Assembly: GCF_003056335.1 (NCBI RefSeq)
Contig: NZ_PYWA01000001.1
Span: 310,001 to 374,000, forward strand
Direction of reading: 5' to 3'
Source: Paracoccus indicus
Lineage (GTDB): Bacteria; Pseudomonadota; Alphaproteobacteria; Rhodobacterales; Rhodobacteraceae
DNA: 64,000 bases
Shown here in pieces: positions 42,185 to 51,640 of the stretch; the first letter of the stretch is position 1; each line of letters starts with the position of its first letter. The notes below the pieces were generated by a model. That model saw nothing but the letters and a program-made list of their open reading frames with translations. It was not told the DNA's origin and made no database searches. Made by a program: the position numbers and the translations under genes.

Positions 42185-44371
42185 TCACGTCTCGGCGACG
42201 AAGATCACCACCGACAGCGGCGGAAGCGTCACCGCCATGCTGGCCGGTTGCCCGTCCTGGCCCGCGCCATCCGCGACCACGCCACCCATGTTGCCCATCC
42301 CGCTGCCGCCATAGACGGCGGCATCGGAATTCAGCGCCTCGGTCCAGCGCCCCGCCTGCGGCGCGCCGATGCGGAAATCGGGGCGCGGCACGGGGGTGAA
42401 GTTGCAGACCACGACCACCGGCGGATCGCCCGCGTTCCCCCTGCGGATCCAGGCATAGGTCGATTGCGCGGGATCGGTCGCGATCCACTGGAAGCCGTCG
42501 GCGTCGCAATCCTTGACGTGCAGCGCGGGCTGGTCGCGGTACAGGTGGTTCAGGTCGCGGACCAGCGATTGCACCCCCTGGTGCATCGGCTGTTCGGCGG
42601 CGTTCCAGTTCAATTCGCCATTGTGGTTCCATTCCTCGGGCTGGCCGAATTCGCAGCCCATGAACAGCAGCTTCTTGCCCGGATGCCCCCACATGAAAGC
42701 GTAATAGGCGCGCAGGTTCGCGAATTGCTGCCATTCGTCGCCGGGCATCTTGTGCAGCATGCTGCCCTTGCCGTGGACGACCTCGTCATGGCTGATCGGC
42801 AGGATGAAATTCTCGCTGAAGGCATACATCAGACCGAAACTCATCAGGTCGTGGTGATAGCGGCGGTGGACGGGATCGCGGCTCATGTAGCGCAGCGTGT
42901 CGTTCATCCAGCCCATGTTCCACTTGAACCCGAAGCCCAGGCCCCCCGCATCCACGGGGGCGGATACCTTGGGATAGGAGGTGCTTTCCTCGGCCACGGT
43001 CATGATGCCGGGGGTTTCGCCATAGGCGGCGATGTTCATCTTCTGCAGGAAGTCGATCGCCTCGTAATTCTCGCGGCCGCCGTCCTTGTTGGGGACCCAT
43101 TCGCCATCCTTGCGCGAATAGTCGCGATAGAGCATCGAGGCCACCGCATCCACGCGCAGCCCGTCGATGTGATATTCCTGGAACCAGTAGATCGCATTGG
43201 CGATCAGGAAGTTCTGAACCTCGGTCCGGCCATAGTTGTAGATCAGGGTGTTCCAATCCTGATGGAAGCCTTCGCGCGGATCGGCGTGTTCGTAAAGTGC
43301 CGTGCCGTCGAAACGGGCCAGCCCGTGGGCATCGGTCGGGAAATGCCCCGGCACCCAGTCCAGCAGCACGCCCAGGCCCGCCTGATGCGCGGCATCGACC
43401 AAGTCGCGGAATTCATGCGGCGGACCGAAACGGATCGTCGGCGCGTAAAGGCCGACCGGCTGATAGCCCCATGACCCGTCGAAGGGAAACTCGCTGACCG
43501 GCATCAGCTCGATATGGGTGAAACCCATGTCCTTGACATATGCGACCAGATCGCGGGCCATTTCCTGATAGGACAGAGGCCGCCCACCGTCGTCCCATTT
43601 GCGCCGCCAACTGCCCGGATGCACCTCGTAGACCGAGATCGGGGCGCTGCGATCCTGCGCGGTCGCGCGACCCGACATCCATTCGCCGTCCTTCCAGCCG
43701 AACCCCGCGATGTCGCGCACGACGCTGGCCTTCTCGGGGGGATGCTGGCTGCCGAAGCCCACCGGGTCGGCCTTTTGCAGCACGCCGCCATGGGCATCGA
43801 CGATCTCGTATTTGTAGAGCGTCCCTTCCCCCAGATCGGGCAGGAATATCTCCCACACGCCGCTGGCGCCAAGGCGGCGCATCGGGTGGCGACGCCCGTC
43901 CCAGCTGTTGAACTGGCCGACGACCGAAACGCGCTGCGCATTGGGTGCCCAGACCGCGAAATGCGTGCCCCGCGTGCCTTCATGGGTCATCACATGGGCG
44001 CCAAGCGCCTGCCACAAGCGGCGGTGCGTGCCCTCGCCCAGCAGGTGCAGATCCATGTCGCCCAAGACCGGACCGAAGCGATAGGGATCGTCGAAATCCC
44101 ATGTCACGCCGCCGCCGCTTTCAGCCTGCAGGCAGTAATCTCCGGCGGGGATAGGGCCTGCAAACAGATCGCCCGCCACTCGCGGCAGGTCCTGCGTCTT
44201 GCCCTTTGTCAGAACCCGCAGCGCCGCCAGATCGGGGTGAAAGACCGTCAGCCACCTGTTCTTGCCCGCGCCCCGCGGACCCAGGATGCGGAACGGGTCG
44301 TCGCATCGCCCCCGTTCCAATGCGATCTGGTCGTCGACGTCAGGCAGAGAAGGCTTTGTCGGTTTTTTCAT
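42185..44371 (-). CDS. glgB: 1,4-alpha-glucan branching enzyme
   Basis: GlgB (728 aa), GH13_9, forms alpha-1,6 branches. N-terminal N1 and CBM48 domains ([21 protein letters not shown] near residue 137) precede the barrel with [62 protein letters not shown] (nucleophile Asp), VAEESTSYP (Glu) and [13 protein letters not shown]. It is the first gene of the operon glgB-glgC-glgA-glgX-amylosucrase-glgP. Its upstream DNA is shared with a divergent alpha-glucosidase and holds an inverted repeat. Confidence 0.95.
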   Translation of the reverse strand: MKKPTKPSLPDVDDQIALERGRCDDPFRILGPRGAGKNRWLTVFHPDLAALRVLTKGKTQDLPRVAGDLFAGPIPAGDYCLQAESGGGVTWDFDDPYRFGPVLGDMDLHLLGEGTHRRLWQALGAHVMTHEGTRGTHFAVWAPNAQRVSVVGQFNSWDGRRHPMRRLGASGVWEIFLPDLGEGTLYKYEIVDAHGGVLQKADPVGFGSQHPPEKASVVRDIAGFGWKDGEWMSGRATAQDRSAPISVYEVHPGSWRRKWDDGGRPLSYQEMARDLVAYVKDMGFTHIELMPVSEFPFDGSWGYQPVGLYAPTIRFGPPHEFRDLVDAAHQAGLGVLLDWVPGHFPTDAHGLARFDGTALYEHADPREGFHQDWNTLIYNYGRTEVQNFLIANAIYWFQEYHIDGLRVDAVASMLYRDYSRKDGEWVPNKDGGRENYEAIDFLQKMNIAAYGETPGIMTVAEESTSYPKVSAPVDAGGLGFGFKWNMGWMNDTLRYMSRDPVHRRYHHDLMSFGLMYAFSENFILPISHDEVVHGKGSMLHKMPGDEWQQFANLRAYYAFMWGHPGKKLLFMGCEFGQPEEWNHNGELNWNAAEQPMHQGVQSLVRDLNHLYRDQPALHVKDCDADGFQWIATDPAQSTYAWIRRGNAGDPPVVVVCNFTPVPRPDFRIGAPQAGRWTEALNSDAAVYGGSGMGNMGGVVADGAGQDGQPASMAVTLPPLSVVIFVAET

Positions 44372-44410
44372 CGGTCCACTCTATCCGGGTCACAGATTCG
44401 GGCAATCGGC

Positions 44411-44426
44411 AGGTTAACGCTAACCT
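44411..44426. promoter_or_regulatory. inverted repeat in the glgB / alpha-glucosidase divergent region
   Basis: AGGTTAACGCTAACCT has perfect 6-bp arms (AGGTTA and TAACCT) around ACGC. It lies in the 119-base region between the two divergent starts, in its AT-richer part. The form resembles a LacI-family operator for sugar genes. A shared sugar-responsive repressor could control both units. No LacI gene is adjacent here. Confidence 0.55.
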
Positions 44427-44490
44427 CTGGTTTTTGATCCGGCTATAGTGGTCTTGTCCGAGAAGGAATCCACGAACCGAAAGGTGCACG

Positions 44491-46092
44491 ATGACGGAAT
44501 GGTGGCGCGATGCGGTGATCTATCAGATCTACCCGCGCAGTTTTCAAGACAGCAACGGCGACGGCATCGGCGACCTGCCGGGCATCACCCGCAGGCTGGA
44601 CCACGTGGCAGACCTGGGGGCGGATGCGATCTGGCTGTCGCCGATCTTCACCTCGCCGCAGAAGGACATGGGATACGACGTGTCGGATTACACCGACATC
44701 GACCCGCTGTTCGGATCGCTGGCCGATTTCGACGCCCTTGTGGCGCGTGCCCATGAACTGGGCATCAAGGTGATCATCGACCAGGTGATCAGCCACTCCA
44801 GCGACAAGCACCCCTGGTTCGCCGAAAGCCGTGCCAGCCGCGACAACGACAAGGCCGACTGGTATGTCTGGGCCGACCCCAAGCCCGACGGCACGCCGCC
44901 GAACAACTGGCCCTCGGTTTTTGGCGGTCCGGCGTGGGAATGGGATGCGCGGCGCAAGCAGTATTACCTGCACAACTTCCTGATCGAGCAGCCCGATCTG
45001 AACATGTGGAACCCCGCCGTTCAGGATGCCCTGCTGGACACGATGCGCTTCTGGCTGGAACGCGGCGTGGACGGTTTCCGGCTGGATACGGTCAACTATT
45101 ATTTCCACGACAAGAAGCTGCGGCCGAACCCGCCCAACCCGGATTACGACGGGCCGGAGACCTATCCGCGCCAGCAGCATATCCGTTCCAAGAACCAGCC
45201 GCAGAACGTCGCCTTCCTGAAGCGGATGCGCGCGCTGACCGATGAATTCCCCGACCGCATGATGGTCGGAGAGGTCGGCGACGGCGGCCAGACGGCCATC
45301 GACATCATGGCCGAATACACCGCCGGCACCGACCGCCTGCACATGTGCTACAGCTTCGAGATGCTCAGCCCCGAGTTCACCGCCGCGCATTTCCGCAGGT
45401 GCATCGAGGGCGTTCAAATCGGCGCCCCCGACGGCCACAGCTGCTGGAGCTTTTCCAACCACGACGTCATGCGCCATGTCAGCCGTTGGGCGAAGCATGC
45501 CGCCGACCCCGCCGTGCTGGCCCGCCAGTCCGCCGCCATGCTGATGTCCTTCCCCGGCACCATCTGCATCTATCAGGGCGAGGAGTTGGGCCAGACCGAG
45601 ACCACGCTGGTCTACGAGGAACTGACCGATCCCCCCGCCCTGCGCTTCTGGCCCGAGGTCAAGGGCCGCGACGGCTGCCGCACGCCGATGGTCTGGGACG
45701 CCGGCCAGCCCAACGCGGGCTTCTCGGAGGGCAAGCCGTGGTTGCCGGTCAAGGATGCGCAGGCCGCCCATGCCGTCGCCGGACAGCAGGGCGAGGACAG
45801 CGTGCTGGCCGCCTATCGCGCCACCATCGCCTTCCGCAAATCGCAGCCCGCGCTGCGGTGGGGCCAGACGCGCTTCCTCGACCTGCCCGAGCCGGTGCTG
45901 GCCTTCACCCGCACGCATGAGGGCCAGACGCTGACCTGCGTCTTCAACCTGTCGGCCAACCCCGTCACCCTGACCCTGTCCGGTGACGGCACGCTGACCG
46001 GCCCCGTCCATGCCTCGCTTGAGGGGCAGAGCCTGACCCTTCCCGCCAACGGCTTTGCCTGGCTGCAGGGCGACATCGGTCTGGCCATGTGA
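44491..46092 (+). CDS. alpha-glucosidase (GH13, oligosaccharide-cleaving)
   Basis: GH13 alpha-glucosidase (533 aa), close to the alphaproteobacterial AglA/GH13_23 group that splits maltose, sucrose or isomaltose-type linkages. It begins MTEWWRDAVIYQIYPRSF, with DGIGDLPGI, the Asp of DGFRLDTVNYYFHDK as nucleophile, Glu in MMVGEVGDGG and the catalytic Asp in FSNHDVMRH. Cytoplasmic: no signal peptide. GAAAGG lies nine bases upstream of the ATG. It is divergent from the glycogen operon and would feed glucose released from oligosaccharides. Confidence 0.9.
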   Translation: MTEWWRDAVIYQIYPRSFQDSNGDGIGDLPGITRRLDHVADLGADAIWLSPIFTSPQKDMGYDVSDYTDIDPLFGSLADFDALVARAHELGIKVIIDQVISHSSDKHPWFAESRASRDNDKADWYVWADPKPDGTPPNNWPSVFGGPAWEWDARRKQYYLHNFLIEQPDLNMWNPAVQDALLDTMRFWLERGVDGFRLDTVNYYFHDKKLRPNPPNPDYDGPETYPRQQHIRSKNQPQNVAFLKRMRALTDEFPDRMMVGEVGDGGQTAIDIMAEYTAGTDRLHMCYSFEMLSPEFTAAHFRRCIEGVQIGAPDGHSCWSFSNHDVMRHVSRWAKHAADPAVLARQSAAMLMSFPGTICIYQGEELGQTETTLVYEELTDPPALRFWPEVKGRDGCRTPMVWDAGQPNAGFSEGKPWLPVKDAQAAHAVAGQQGEDSVLAAYRATIAFRKSQPALRWGQTRFLDLPEPVLAFTRTHEGQTLTCVFNLSANPVTLTLSGDGTLTGPVHASLEGQSLTLPANGFAWLQGDIGLAM

Positions 46093-46098
46093 ACGACG

Positions 46099-46125
46099 GG
46101 CGACCGGGGGCAGCCCCCGGTCGCC
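46099..46125. terminator. bidirectional hairpin terminator
   Basis: Perfect 12-bp stem GGCGACCGGGGG (46099-46110) and CCCCCGGTCGCC (46114-46125) with a three-base loop, filling the 33-base gap between the alpha-glucosidase stop and the convergent LysR stop. There is no T-run on either side, so termination may need Rho or may depend on the stem alone. Confidence 0.6.
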
Positions 46126-47046
46126 TCAGGCCTCGGGCGGCAGGGTGATTCCCTGTTGCCACGGGGGCACATTCTGGAACGCCTGCACCATGTGATCCAC
46201 GAACAGCCGCGTCTTGCGCGGCATCGGCCTGGTGGGCGGCCAGACCACGCTGATCGGCAGCAGCTCTTGCGGCAGGTCCGGCAGCAGCTGCACCAGCCGC
46301 CCGTCCCGGATTGCGTCATGCACGATGAACAGCGGCAGCAGTGCCAGCCCCAGCCCGCCGATCGCCATGTCGCGCATCGCCTCGCCGTTGTTGGCGGTGA
46401 TGCGGCCTTGGGCGGGGGGCCGGGTGCCCGGGCCAAAGGGCCAGATATCGGACAGGCGGACATTCAGATAGCCGATGCACTCGTGCCCGGCCAGATCGGC
46501 GGCACTGTCGATGGCACCATGCCGCGCCAGGTAATCCGGGCTGGCCACCAGCGCGCGCGGGTCCTGACACAGCCGCCGCGCCATCAGGCTGCTGTCGCGC
46601 AACTGCCCGATGCGCAGCGCCACATCGAAGCCCGCCCGTCCCAGATCGGTGTTGCGGTCGTCGTAATCCAGCACGACCTCCAGCGCGGGATGGGCGCGGG
46701 CGAAATCGGCGATGATCGGGCCAAGGTGACGGATGCCGAAGCTCATCGGGGCGGCAATGGCCAGACGGCCGCGCAGCTGGGTTTCGGCGCCGCCGATGTT
46801 TTCCGTGGCCGCAACCAGCTCGGCCAGCGCGGGGCGCAGGCGGTCGGCCAAGGCCCATGCGCTGTCAGTGGGGGTGATGCGGCCTGCGTGGCGGGTGAAC
46901 AGCGGCACGCCCAGCGTCGCCTCGAATTCGCTGATGCGCTTGCTGACGACCGATTTCGACAGATCCGCCCGCACGGCAGCCCCCGAGATGCTGCCGGCAT
47001 CCAGAACGGCCAGGAAAGTGCGGATATCGGTCAGGGTCCATGTCAT
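46126..47046 (-). CDS. LysR-family regulator, divergent from the MhqO-like gene
   Basis: LysR-family transcription factor (306 aa). N-terminal winged HTH: TDIRTFLAVLDAGSISGAAVRADLSKSVVSKRISEFEATLGVPLF (residues ~5-50, in shortened form), then a substrate domain (GRLAIAAPMSFGIRHLGPI...YLARHGAI...GEAMRDMAIGGLGLALLPLFI). ATG 47046 is chosen because it precedes the HTH directly; the longer upstream frame is not. It is divergent from the dioxygenase gene with 124 bases between, holding an inverted repeat of T-N11-A form. Probable sensor of a quinone or catechol, by context. Confidence 0.87.
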   Translation of the reverse strand: MTWTLTDIRTFLAVLDAGSISGAAVRADLSKSVVSKRISEFEATLGVPLFTRHAGRITPTDSAWALADRLRPALAELVAATENIGGAETQLRGRLAIAAPMSFGIRHLGPIIADFARAHPALEVVLDYDDRNTDLGRAGFDVALRIGQLRDSSLMARRLCQDPRALVASPDYLARHGAIDSAADLAGHECIGYLNVRLSDIWPFGPGTRPPAQGRITANNGEAMRDMAIGGLGLALLPLFIVHDAIRDGRLVQLLPDLPQELLPISVVWPPTRPMPRKTRLFVDHMVQAFQNVPPWQQGITLPPEA

Positions 47047-47072
47047 CCCCCGACCATAGCGCCACCCGCATC

Positions 47073-47089
47073 GTTCGCAAGAACCGAAC
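47073..47089. promoter_or_regulatory. candidate LysR-type binding site
   Basis: GTTCG (47073-47077), seven bases, CGAAC (47085-47089): a T-N11-A interrupted dyad centred between the divergent LysR gene and the ring-cleavage enzyme gene, 27 bases upstream of the LysR ATG. It is the expected architecture of LysR sites, but only one copy is visible. Confidence 0.45.
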
Positions 47090-47170
47090 GCGGCGTTGCC
47101 TGCGCGACGGGTGCCACGAACGGGCGGCAGGTTGCATATTCCCCTCAACGCTTATCGAAAGGGGCATCTC

Positions 47171-48103
47171 ATGCAACTGACCGGCATTCACCACCTGACG
47201 GCGATCACCGCCGACGCGCCCGCCAACAACCGCTTCTATACCCAGACGCTGGGCCTGCGCCGCGTCAAGAAGACGGTGAACCAGGACGACACCTCGGCCT
47301 ATCACCTGTTCTTCGCCGATGGCGCGGGCACGCCCGGCACCGACATCACCTTCTTCGACTGGCCAGCCGCCCGCGAACGCCGCGGCACCAATGCCATCAC
47401 CCGCACCGGCCTGCGCGTGGCCGAGGCCAGCCTGGATTACTGGGCCGACCGCCTGTCGGGCCTGGACGCGCGACTGACGACCATCGACGGTCGCCCCAGC
47501 CTTGATGTCGAGGACCCCGAGGGCCAGCGCCTGCGCCTGGTCGCGGCACCCCAACCCGTGGGCGAGCCTTGGGCCGACAGCGAGGTGCCCGCGCAGCACC
47601 AGATCCGCGGCCTTGGCCCGATCACCATCTCGGTTCCCGAACTGGCCCCGACCGAGGCCGTGCTGACCCAGGTCATGCACATGCGCAGGGTGCGCGATTA
47701 CGCCAGCCCCGACGGGCACGGCCAGGTCCATGTCTTTGAAATGGGTCCGGGCGGCGCGGCGGCCGAACTGCATGTCGCGGTCCAGCCCGACCTGCCCCGC
47801 GCACGTCAGGGAGCGGGTGGCGTCCACCACGTGGCCTTCCGCGTGCCCGACAATGCCGCATTGACCGAATGGACCGATCACGTCGCCAAATACCGGGTCC
47901 CCAGCTCGGGCGAGGTGGAGCGCTACTACTTCCGGTCGCTTTACTTCCGCGAACCGGGTGGCAATCTGTTCGAACTGGCCACCGACGGTCCGGGCTTCGA
48001 CGTGGACGAACCGCGCGACAGCATGGGTCAGGGCCTGTCCCTGCCGCCCTTCCTGGAAGGCAAGCGCGCTGCAATCGAGGCCAAGCTGAAGCCCTTGGCC
48101 TGA
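47171..48103 (+). CDS. ring-cleaving dioxygenase of the MhqO type (two VOC domains)
   Basis: Glyoxalase/VOC-fold dioxygenase (310 aa) with two tandem domains. It starts [40 protein letters not shown], shown here as family layout: metal His in GIHHLTA, FFADGAG, then a second half with GGVHHVAFR and the terminal metal Glu in [17 protein letters not shown]. This pattern matches MhqO/LinE-like hydroquinone- or catechol-cleaving enzymes. ATG 47171 has GAAAGGGG nine bases upstream. It is the first gene of a three-gene unit with a flavoprotein reductase and a LysR gene. Confidence 0.88.
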   Translation: MQLTGIHHLTAITADAPANNRFYTQTLGLRRVKKTVNQDDTSAYHLFFADGAGTPGTDITFFDWPAARERRGTNAITRTGLRVAEASLDYWADRLSGLDARLTTIDGRPSLDVEDPEGQRLRLVAAPQPVGEPWADSEVPAQHQIRGLGPITISVPELAPTEAVLTQVMHMRRVRDYASPDGHGQVHVFEMGPGGAAAELHVAVQPDLPRARQGAGGVHHVAFRVPDNAALTEWTDHVAKYRVPSSGEVERYYFRSLYFREPGGNLFELATDGPGFDVDEPRDSMGQGLSLPPFLEGKRAAIEAKLKPLA

Positions 48104-48123
48104 ACCTTGAAAGGACCGACGCC

Positions 48124-48660
48124 ATGACCACCATCCTTGGACTTGCCGGAAGCCTGCGACAGGCGTCCTTCAACGCAGGCCTTCTGCGCGCTGCCCGCGA
48201 CGGGGCGCAGGGGGCGGACATCATCATCGGCGACATCGCCCATGTGCCGCTTTACGATGGCGACGCCGAGGCAGCCGACGGCCTGCCCCCCGCCGTCAAG
48301 ACGCTGCAGGACCAGCTGGCCGCCGCCGACGGGCTGCTGATGGTGACGCCGGAATACAACAACGGCGTTCCCGGCGTCTTCAAGAACGTCATCGACTGGA
48401 TGTCGCGCGGCGACGGGATGGCGCTGTTCAAGGGCAAGCCCGTCGCGCTGATCGGGGCGACGCCGGGCGGTTTCGGCACCACGCTGTCGCAGGCGCATTG
48501 GATGCCCGTCTTCCGCTTTCTGCAGGTGCGCCCTTGGCTGGAGGGGCGCATGACGATTGTGGGCGCGGGCAAGCTGTTCGACGATCAGGGCAACCTGACC
48601 GACGACAAGACCCGTGAACAGCTGGACGCCTTCGTGGCGGGCTTTGCGGCCAGCCTGTGA
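48124..48660 (+). CDS. NADPH-dependent FMN reductase family protein
   Basis: Flavodoxin-like oxidoreductase (178 aa) related to chromate/quinone reductases (ChrR/AzoR-like). It has GLAGSLRQASFNAGLLRAA (FMN phosphate loop, residues ~6-24), MVTPEYNNGVPGVFKNVIDWMSRG (flavin-ring loop) and ALIGATPGGFGTTLSQ. It would reduce quinones by two electrons. It lies 20 bases after the dioxygenase gene with AAAGGA upstream, and a LysR gene follows immediately. Confidence 0.9.
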   Translation: MTTILGLAGSLRQASFNAGLLRAARDGAQGADIIIGDIAHVPLYDGDAEAADGLPPAVKTLQDQLAAADGLLMVTPEYNNGVPGVFKNVIDWMSRGDGMALFKGKPVALIGATPGGFGTTLSQAHWMPVFRFLQVRPWLEGRMTIVGAGKLFDDQGNLTDDKTREQLDAFVAGFAASL

Positions 48661-49563
48661 ATGGATCGCCTGACCGCCGACCGCATGTTCGTCCAGGTCG
48701 TCCGCACCGGCAGTTTCTCGGCGGCGGCGGCGCAGGCGGGCGTGTCGCCGGGTCAGGCCTCCAAGCTGGTGTCGCGGCTTGAGGCGCATCTGGGCATCCG
48801 CCTGCTGACCCGCACCACCCGCGCCATCAGCCTGACCCCCGAGGGCGAGGCCTATCTGGCCGGCATCGCCGCCATTCTGGACCAGATGGACGATCTGGAC
48901 GACGGCCTGCGCGACGCGGTCGCCAATCCATCGGGGATGGTGCGGATGACCGCGCCCCTGACCTTCGGCACCGCACAGCTGATGCCCGCGCTGAACGATT
49001 TCGCCCGCGCCCATCCTGCGGTCGGCCTGCAGGTCGATTTCACCGACAACATCGTCAGCCTGGCCGAACAGGGCGTCGATCTGGCCATCCGCGTCGGACC
49101 GCCCAGGGATTCGGCGCTGATCGGGCGCAAGCTGGGCGTGATGCGCATCCAGATCGTCGCCTCGCCCGCCTATCTAGCGGCCCGGGGCACCCCGCGCGTG
49201 GTCGAGGATCTGCACGACCACGACATCATCACCGACCTGAATTTCACCCAGCCCGACGATTGGCAGTTCCTGGACGACGGTCGGCGCATCGGCCTGACCC
49301 TGCCCGGACGCCTGCGCTTTTCCAATGCCGAGGCCTGCGTCAGCGCCGCCATCGCGGGGCTTGGCATCACGCGGGTGCCGGATTTCATCTCGGCCCCGGC
49401 GGTCAGGGACGGCAGGCTGGTCGCCCTCTTTGCTCGGATGAACCCTCAGGCAATCCCGGTCATGGCGATCACTCCCGCCGGACGTCACATGCCGACGCGG
49501 GTCAGGCTGCTGGTGGCTTTCCTGCGCGACAGATGGGGTCCGGACCACCAATGGGGCAATTGA
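48661..49563 (+). CDS. LysR-family regulator
   Basis: LysR-family protein (300 aa), beginning MDRLTADRMFVQVVRTGSFS with the winged HTH AAQAGVSPGQASKLVSRLEAHLG (residues ~24-46). The substrate domain has VRMTAPLTFGTAQLMPALNDF and DLAIRVGPPRDSALIGRKLG. The ATG touches the reductase stop, so it is co-transcribed and may control this operon or the next one. It is a second LysR distinct from the one at 46126. Confidence 0.88.
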   Translation: MDRLTADRMFVQVVRTGSFSAAAAQAGVSPGQASKLVSRLEAHLGIRLLTRTTRAISLTPEGEAYLAGIAAILDQMDDLDDGLRDAVANPSGMVRMTAPLTFGTAQLMPALNDFARAHPAVGLQVDFTDNIVSLAEQGVDLAIRVGPPRDSALIGRKLGVMRIQIVASPAYLAARGTPRVVEDLHDHDIITDLNFTQPDDWQFLDDGRRIGLTLPGRLRFSNAEACVSAAIAGLGITRVPDFISAPAVRDGRLVALFARMNPQAIPVMAITPAGRHMPTRVRLLVAFLRDRWGPDHQWGN

Positions 49564-49670
49564 TTCCATATCGTCACAGATCATCTTCCAGATGGGCGGA
49601 TTATCGCGCACATCGCAATGGCGCATATGGGTCGGGACATGCCCGCCACGGGCCCGAAAGGAAGACCCCC

Positions 49671-50081
49671 ATGCCGACCATATTGAATGCCCGCCTTCGC
49701 AACCCCGACCTTGCGGCCCTGATCCTGCGCGTGACGCTTGGCGTCCTGTTCCTAGCCCATGCAGGCCTGAAGATTTTCGTCTTCACCCCCGCCGGCACGG
49801 CGCAGTTCTTTGGTTCGATCGGACTGCCCGGTTTCCTGGCCTATCTGACCATCGCGGCCGAGATGCTGGGCGGCATCGCCCTGATCCTGGGCCTGCAGGT
49901 GCGTCTTGTCGCGCTGGCACTGGTGCCGCTGATGCTGGGCACCATCGTCTTTTCGCACGGCGCCAACGGCTTTTTCTTTAACAACCAAGGCGGCGGTTGG
50001 GAATACCCCGCCTTCTGGGCCATCGCGCTGATCGTTCAGGCGCTAATCGGTCCCGGCGCCGCCGCCATCAGCAAGGAGTAG
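49671..50081 (+). CDS. DoxX-family membrane protein (CatD-like)
   Basis: DoxX family protein (136 aa) with about four helices. LILRVTLGVLFLAHAGLKIFVF (near residue 16), AQFFGSIGLPGFLAYLTIAAEMLGGIALILG and NGFFFNNQGGGWEYP are the DoxX signature. In Bacillus subtilis the DoxX protein CatD is encoded with the catechol dioxygenase CatE; here a VOC dioxygenase follows after eight bases. AAAGGAAG precedes the ATG. Exact role unknown, possibly linked to quinone or redox stress. Confidence 0.85.
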   Translation: MPTILNARLRNPDLAALILRVTLGVLFLAHAGLKIFVFTPAGTAQFFGSIGLPGFLAYLTIAAEMLGGIALILGLQVRLVALALVPLMLGTIVFSHGANGFFFNNQGGGWEYPAFWAIALIVQALIGPGAAAISKE

Positions 50082-50089
50082 ACCGCATC

Positions 50090-50854
50090 ATGTCCCCCAA
50101 GCGCACCATCGAACAGGTCGTCCTGCGGGTTCGCGACCTGCCCGCCATGACGGCCTTCTACGAAGAGGCCATCGGCCTGCGGGTCATGGGCCGCGACGGG
50201 GACAGCCTGCAACTGGGCGTGGGCAGCACCGCGCTGGTTACGCTGCAGCCCGACCCCGCCGCACTGCCCGTCGATCCCTCGCAGGCGGGCCTGTATCACA
50301 CGGCCTTCCTGCTGCCCTCGCGCGCCGATCTGTCGCGCTGGCTGCGTCATGCCGATGACATCGGGCTGCGTCTGTCGGGGGCCTCGGACCATGGCGTCAG
50401 CGAGGCGCTGTATCTGGCCGACCCCGAAGGCAACGGCATCGAGATCTATCGCGACCGCCCCGAGAGCGACTGGCCCCGCATTGGCGATCAGGTGCAGATG
50501 ACCACCCGCCGGCTGGACCTGTTCGCCTTGGCGCAACAGACGAACGACAGCTGGCAGGGCGCACTCTTGGGAACCTGCATCGGGCATGTCCACCTGCAGG
50601 TTGGCGACGTCGATCTGGCCAGCCGGTTCATGACCCGGGACCTGGGGCTGACCCAAAGCTTCGCTGTTCCCGATGCGGGCTGGTACGGCTGGAACGGCTA
50701 TCACCACCACATCGCGGCCAACGCGTGGAACAGCAAGGGCGCAGGCCTGCGCGATCCGCGCCTGGCGGGCCTTGTGCAGGTCGTCATCGGCGCCCCCGAC
50801 CGCGCCGGAGAGGTGCTGACCGACCCTTGGGGCACCAGCTTCAGGATGGTCTGA
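50090..50854 (+). CDS. catechol-2,3-dioxygenase-like VOC protein (CatE-like)
   Basis: VOC-fold protein (254 aa) with two domains: IEQVVLRVRDLPAMTAFYEEAIGLRV at the start (here first His replaced by a Val region), GLYHTAFLLPSRADL with a metal His, YLADPEGNGIEIYRDRPES with a metal Glu, and CIGHVHLQVGDVDLASRFM in the second domain. This is the layout of CatE-type extradiol enzymes. AAGGAG precedes ATG 50090. With the DoxX gene it repeats the catDE pair. The stop lies four bases from the convergent hydrolase stop. Confidence 0.83.
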   Translation: MSPKRTIEQVVLRVRDLPAMTAFYEEAIGLRVMGRDGDSLQLGVGSTALVTLQPDPAALPVDPSQAGLYHTAFLLPSRADLSRWLRHADDIGLRLSGASDHGVSEALYLADPEGNGIEIYRDRPESDWPRIGDQVQMTTRRLDLFALAQQTNDSWQGALLGTCIGHVHLQVGDVDLASRFMTRDLGLTQSFAVPDAGWYGWNGYHHHIAANAWNSKGAGLRDPRLAGLVQVVIGAPDRAGEVLTDPWGTSFRMV

Positions 50855-50858
50855 TCCG

Positions 50859-51464
50859 TCAGCCCAGCCAGTCGGCAGCCAGCCGCAGATCCTGCGCCGA
50901 CAGCTCGTGCCCCGCATCGACGCGCTGCATCCGCGCCTTTGCGCCGGTCCGGACCAGCCAATCCTGCAAGGCCGGTGCGTGAACGCCGTAAGGGTCGCGC
51001 GCGCCCTGCAGACCCAAGACCCGGACCTTGGACAGATCGACCAGCGGCGGGTCCTGCAACGCCAGCATCGGGCGCAGCAGGATGGCGCGCCGGATCAATG
51101 TCGGATGCAGCGCCATCACGGCAGCGGCGAAATTCGCGCCGTTGGAATAGCCCAGCACCGTCACCCTGGCGGGGTCCAGATCGTATCGGTCCATCGCGCC
51201 CAGCCAGAATTCGTCGAAAGCCGCGGCCTCGGTCCGGATGTCGTCCTGATCGAAGCGGTCCATCGACAGGCGGCGGAAGAAGCGGGCAACGCCCTCGTCG
51301 TTCGATCTGCCGCGCAAGCCCAGCAGTTGCGCGCGCGGTGCGATGCGGGCGGCCAGTGGCATCAGGTCGGTTTCCGAGCCGCCGGTCCCATGTAGCAGCA
51401 TCAGCGTGCTGCCGTCGCTGTCCTGCGGACGATGCAGGCTGTGGATGAAGGGCAGTTCGCGCAT
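50859..51464 (-). CDS. alpha/beta hydrolase, MhqD-like carboxylesterase
   Basis: Serine hydrolase (201 aa). LMLLHGTGGSETDLMPLAARI (HGTGG oxyanion region, residues ~22-42), the nucleophile elbow GYSNGANFA, an Asp in LQGARDPYG and His in VDAGHELS complete the triad. The short esterase layout matches MhqD/YodD-type carboxylesterases that accompany mhqO in Bacillus quinone resistance. GAAAGGAG lies eight bases upstream of ATG 51464. It is convergent with the CatE-like gene. Confidence 0.87.
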   Translation of the reverse strand: MRELPFIHSLHRPQDSDGSTLMLLHGTGGSETDLMPLAARIAPRAQLLGLRGRSNDEGVARFFRRLSMDRFDQDDIRTEAAAFDEFWLGAMDRYDLDPARVTVLGYSNGANFAAAVMALHPTLIRRAILLRPMLALQDPPLVDLSKVRVLGLQGARDPYGVHAPALQDWLVRTGAKARMQRVDAGHELSAQDLRLAADWLG

Positions 51465-51640
51465 CGGGGCTCCTTTCGTGATCCCGCCGGGACAACGGTC
51501 GACCCGAAGATGCCCGCCCCCGGTCGTTCGCGCCAGACCACCCCTTGGCGAACCCCGCGTTCTTCCCTGCCGAACGCCATGCGGCTTGCCCATGCGCCCC
51601 GAACGGCCCACCATGACCCCACCCCAGCAGGAGAAGCCCC

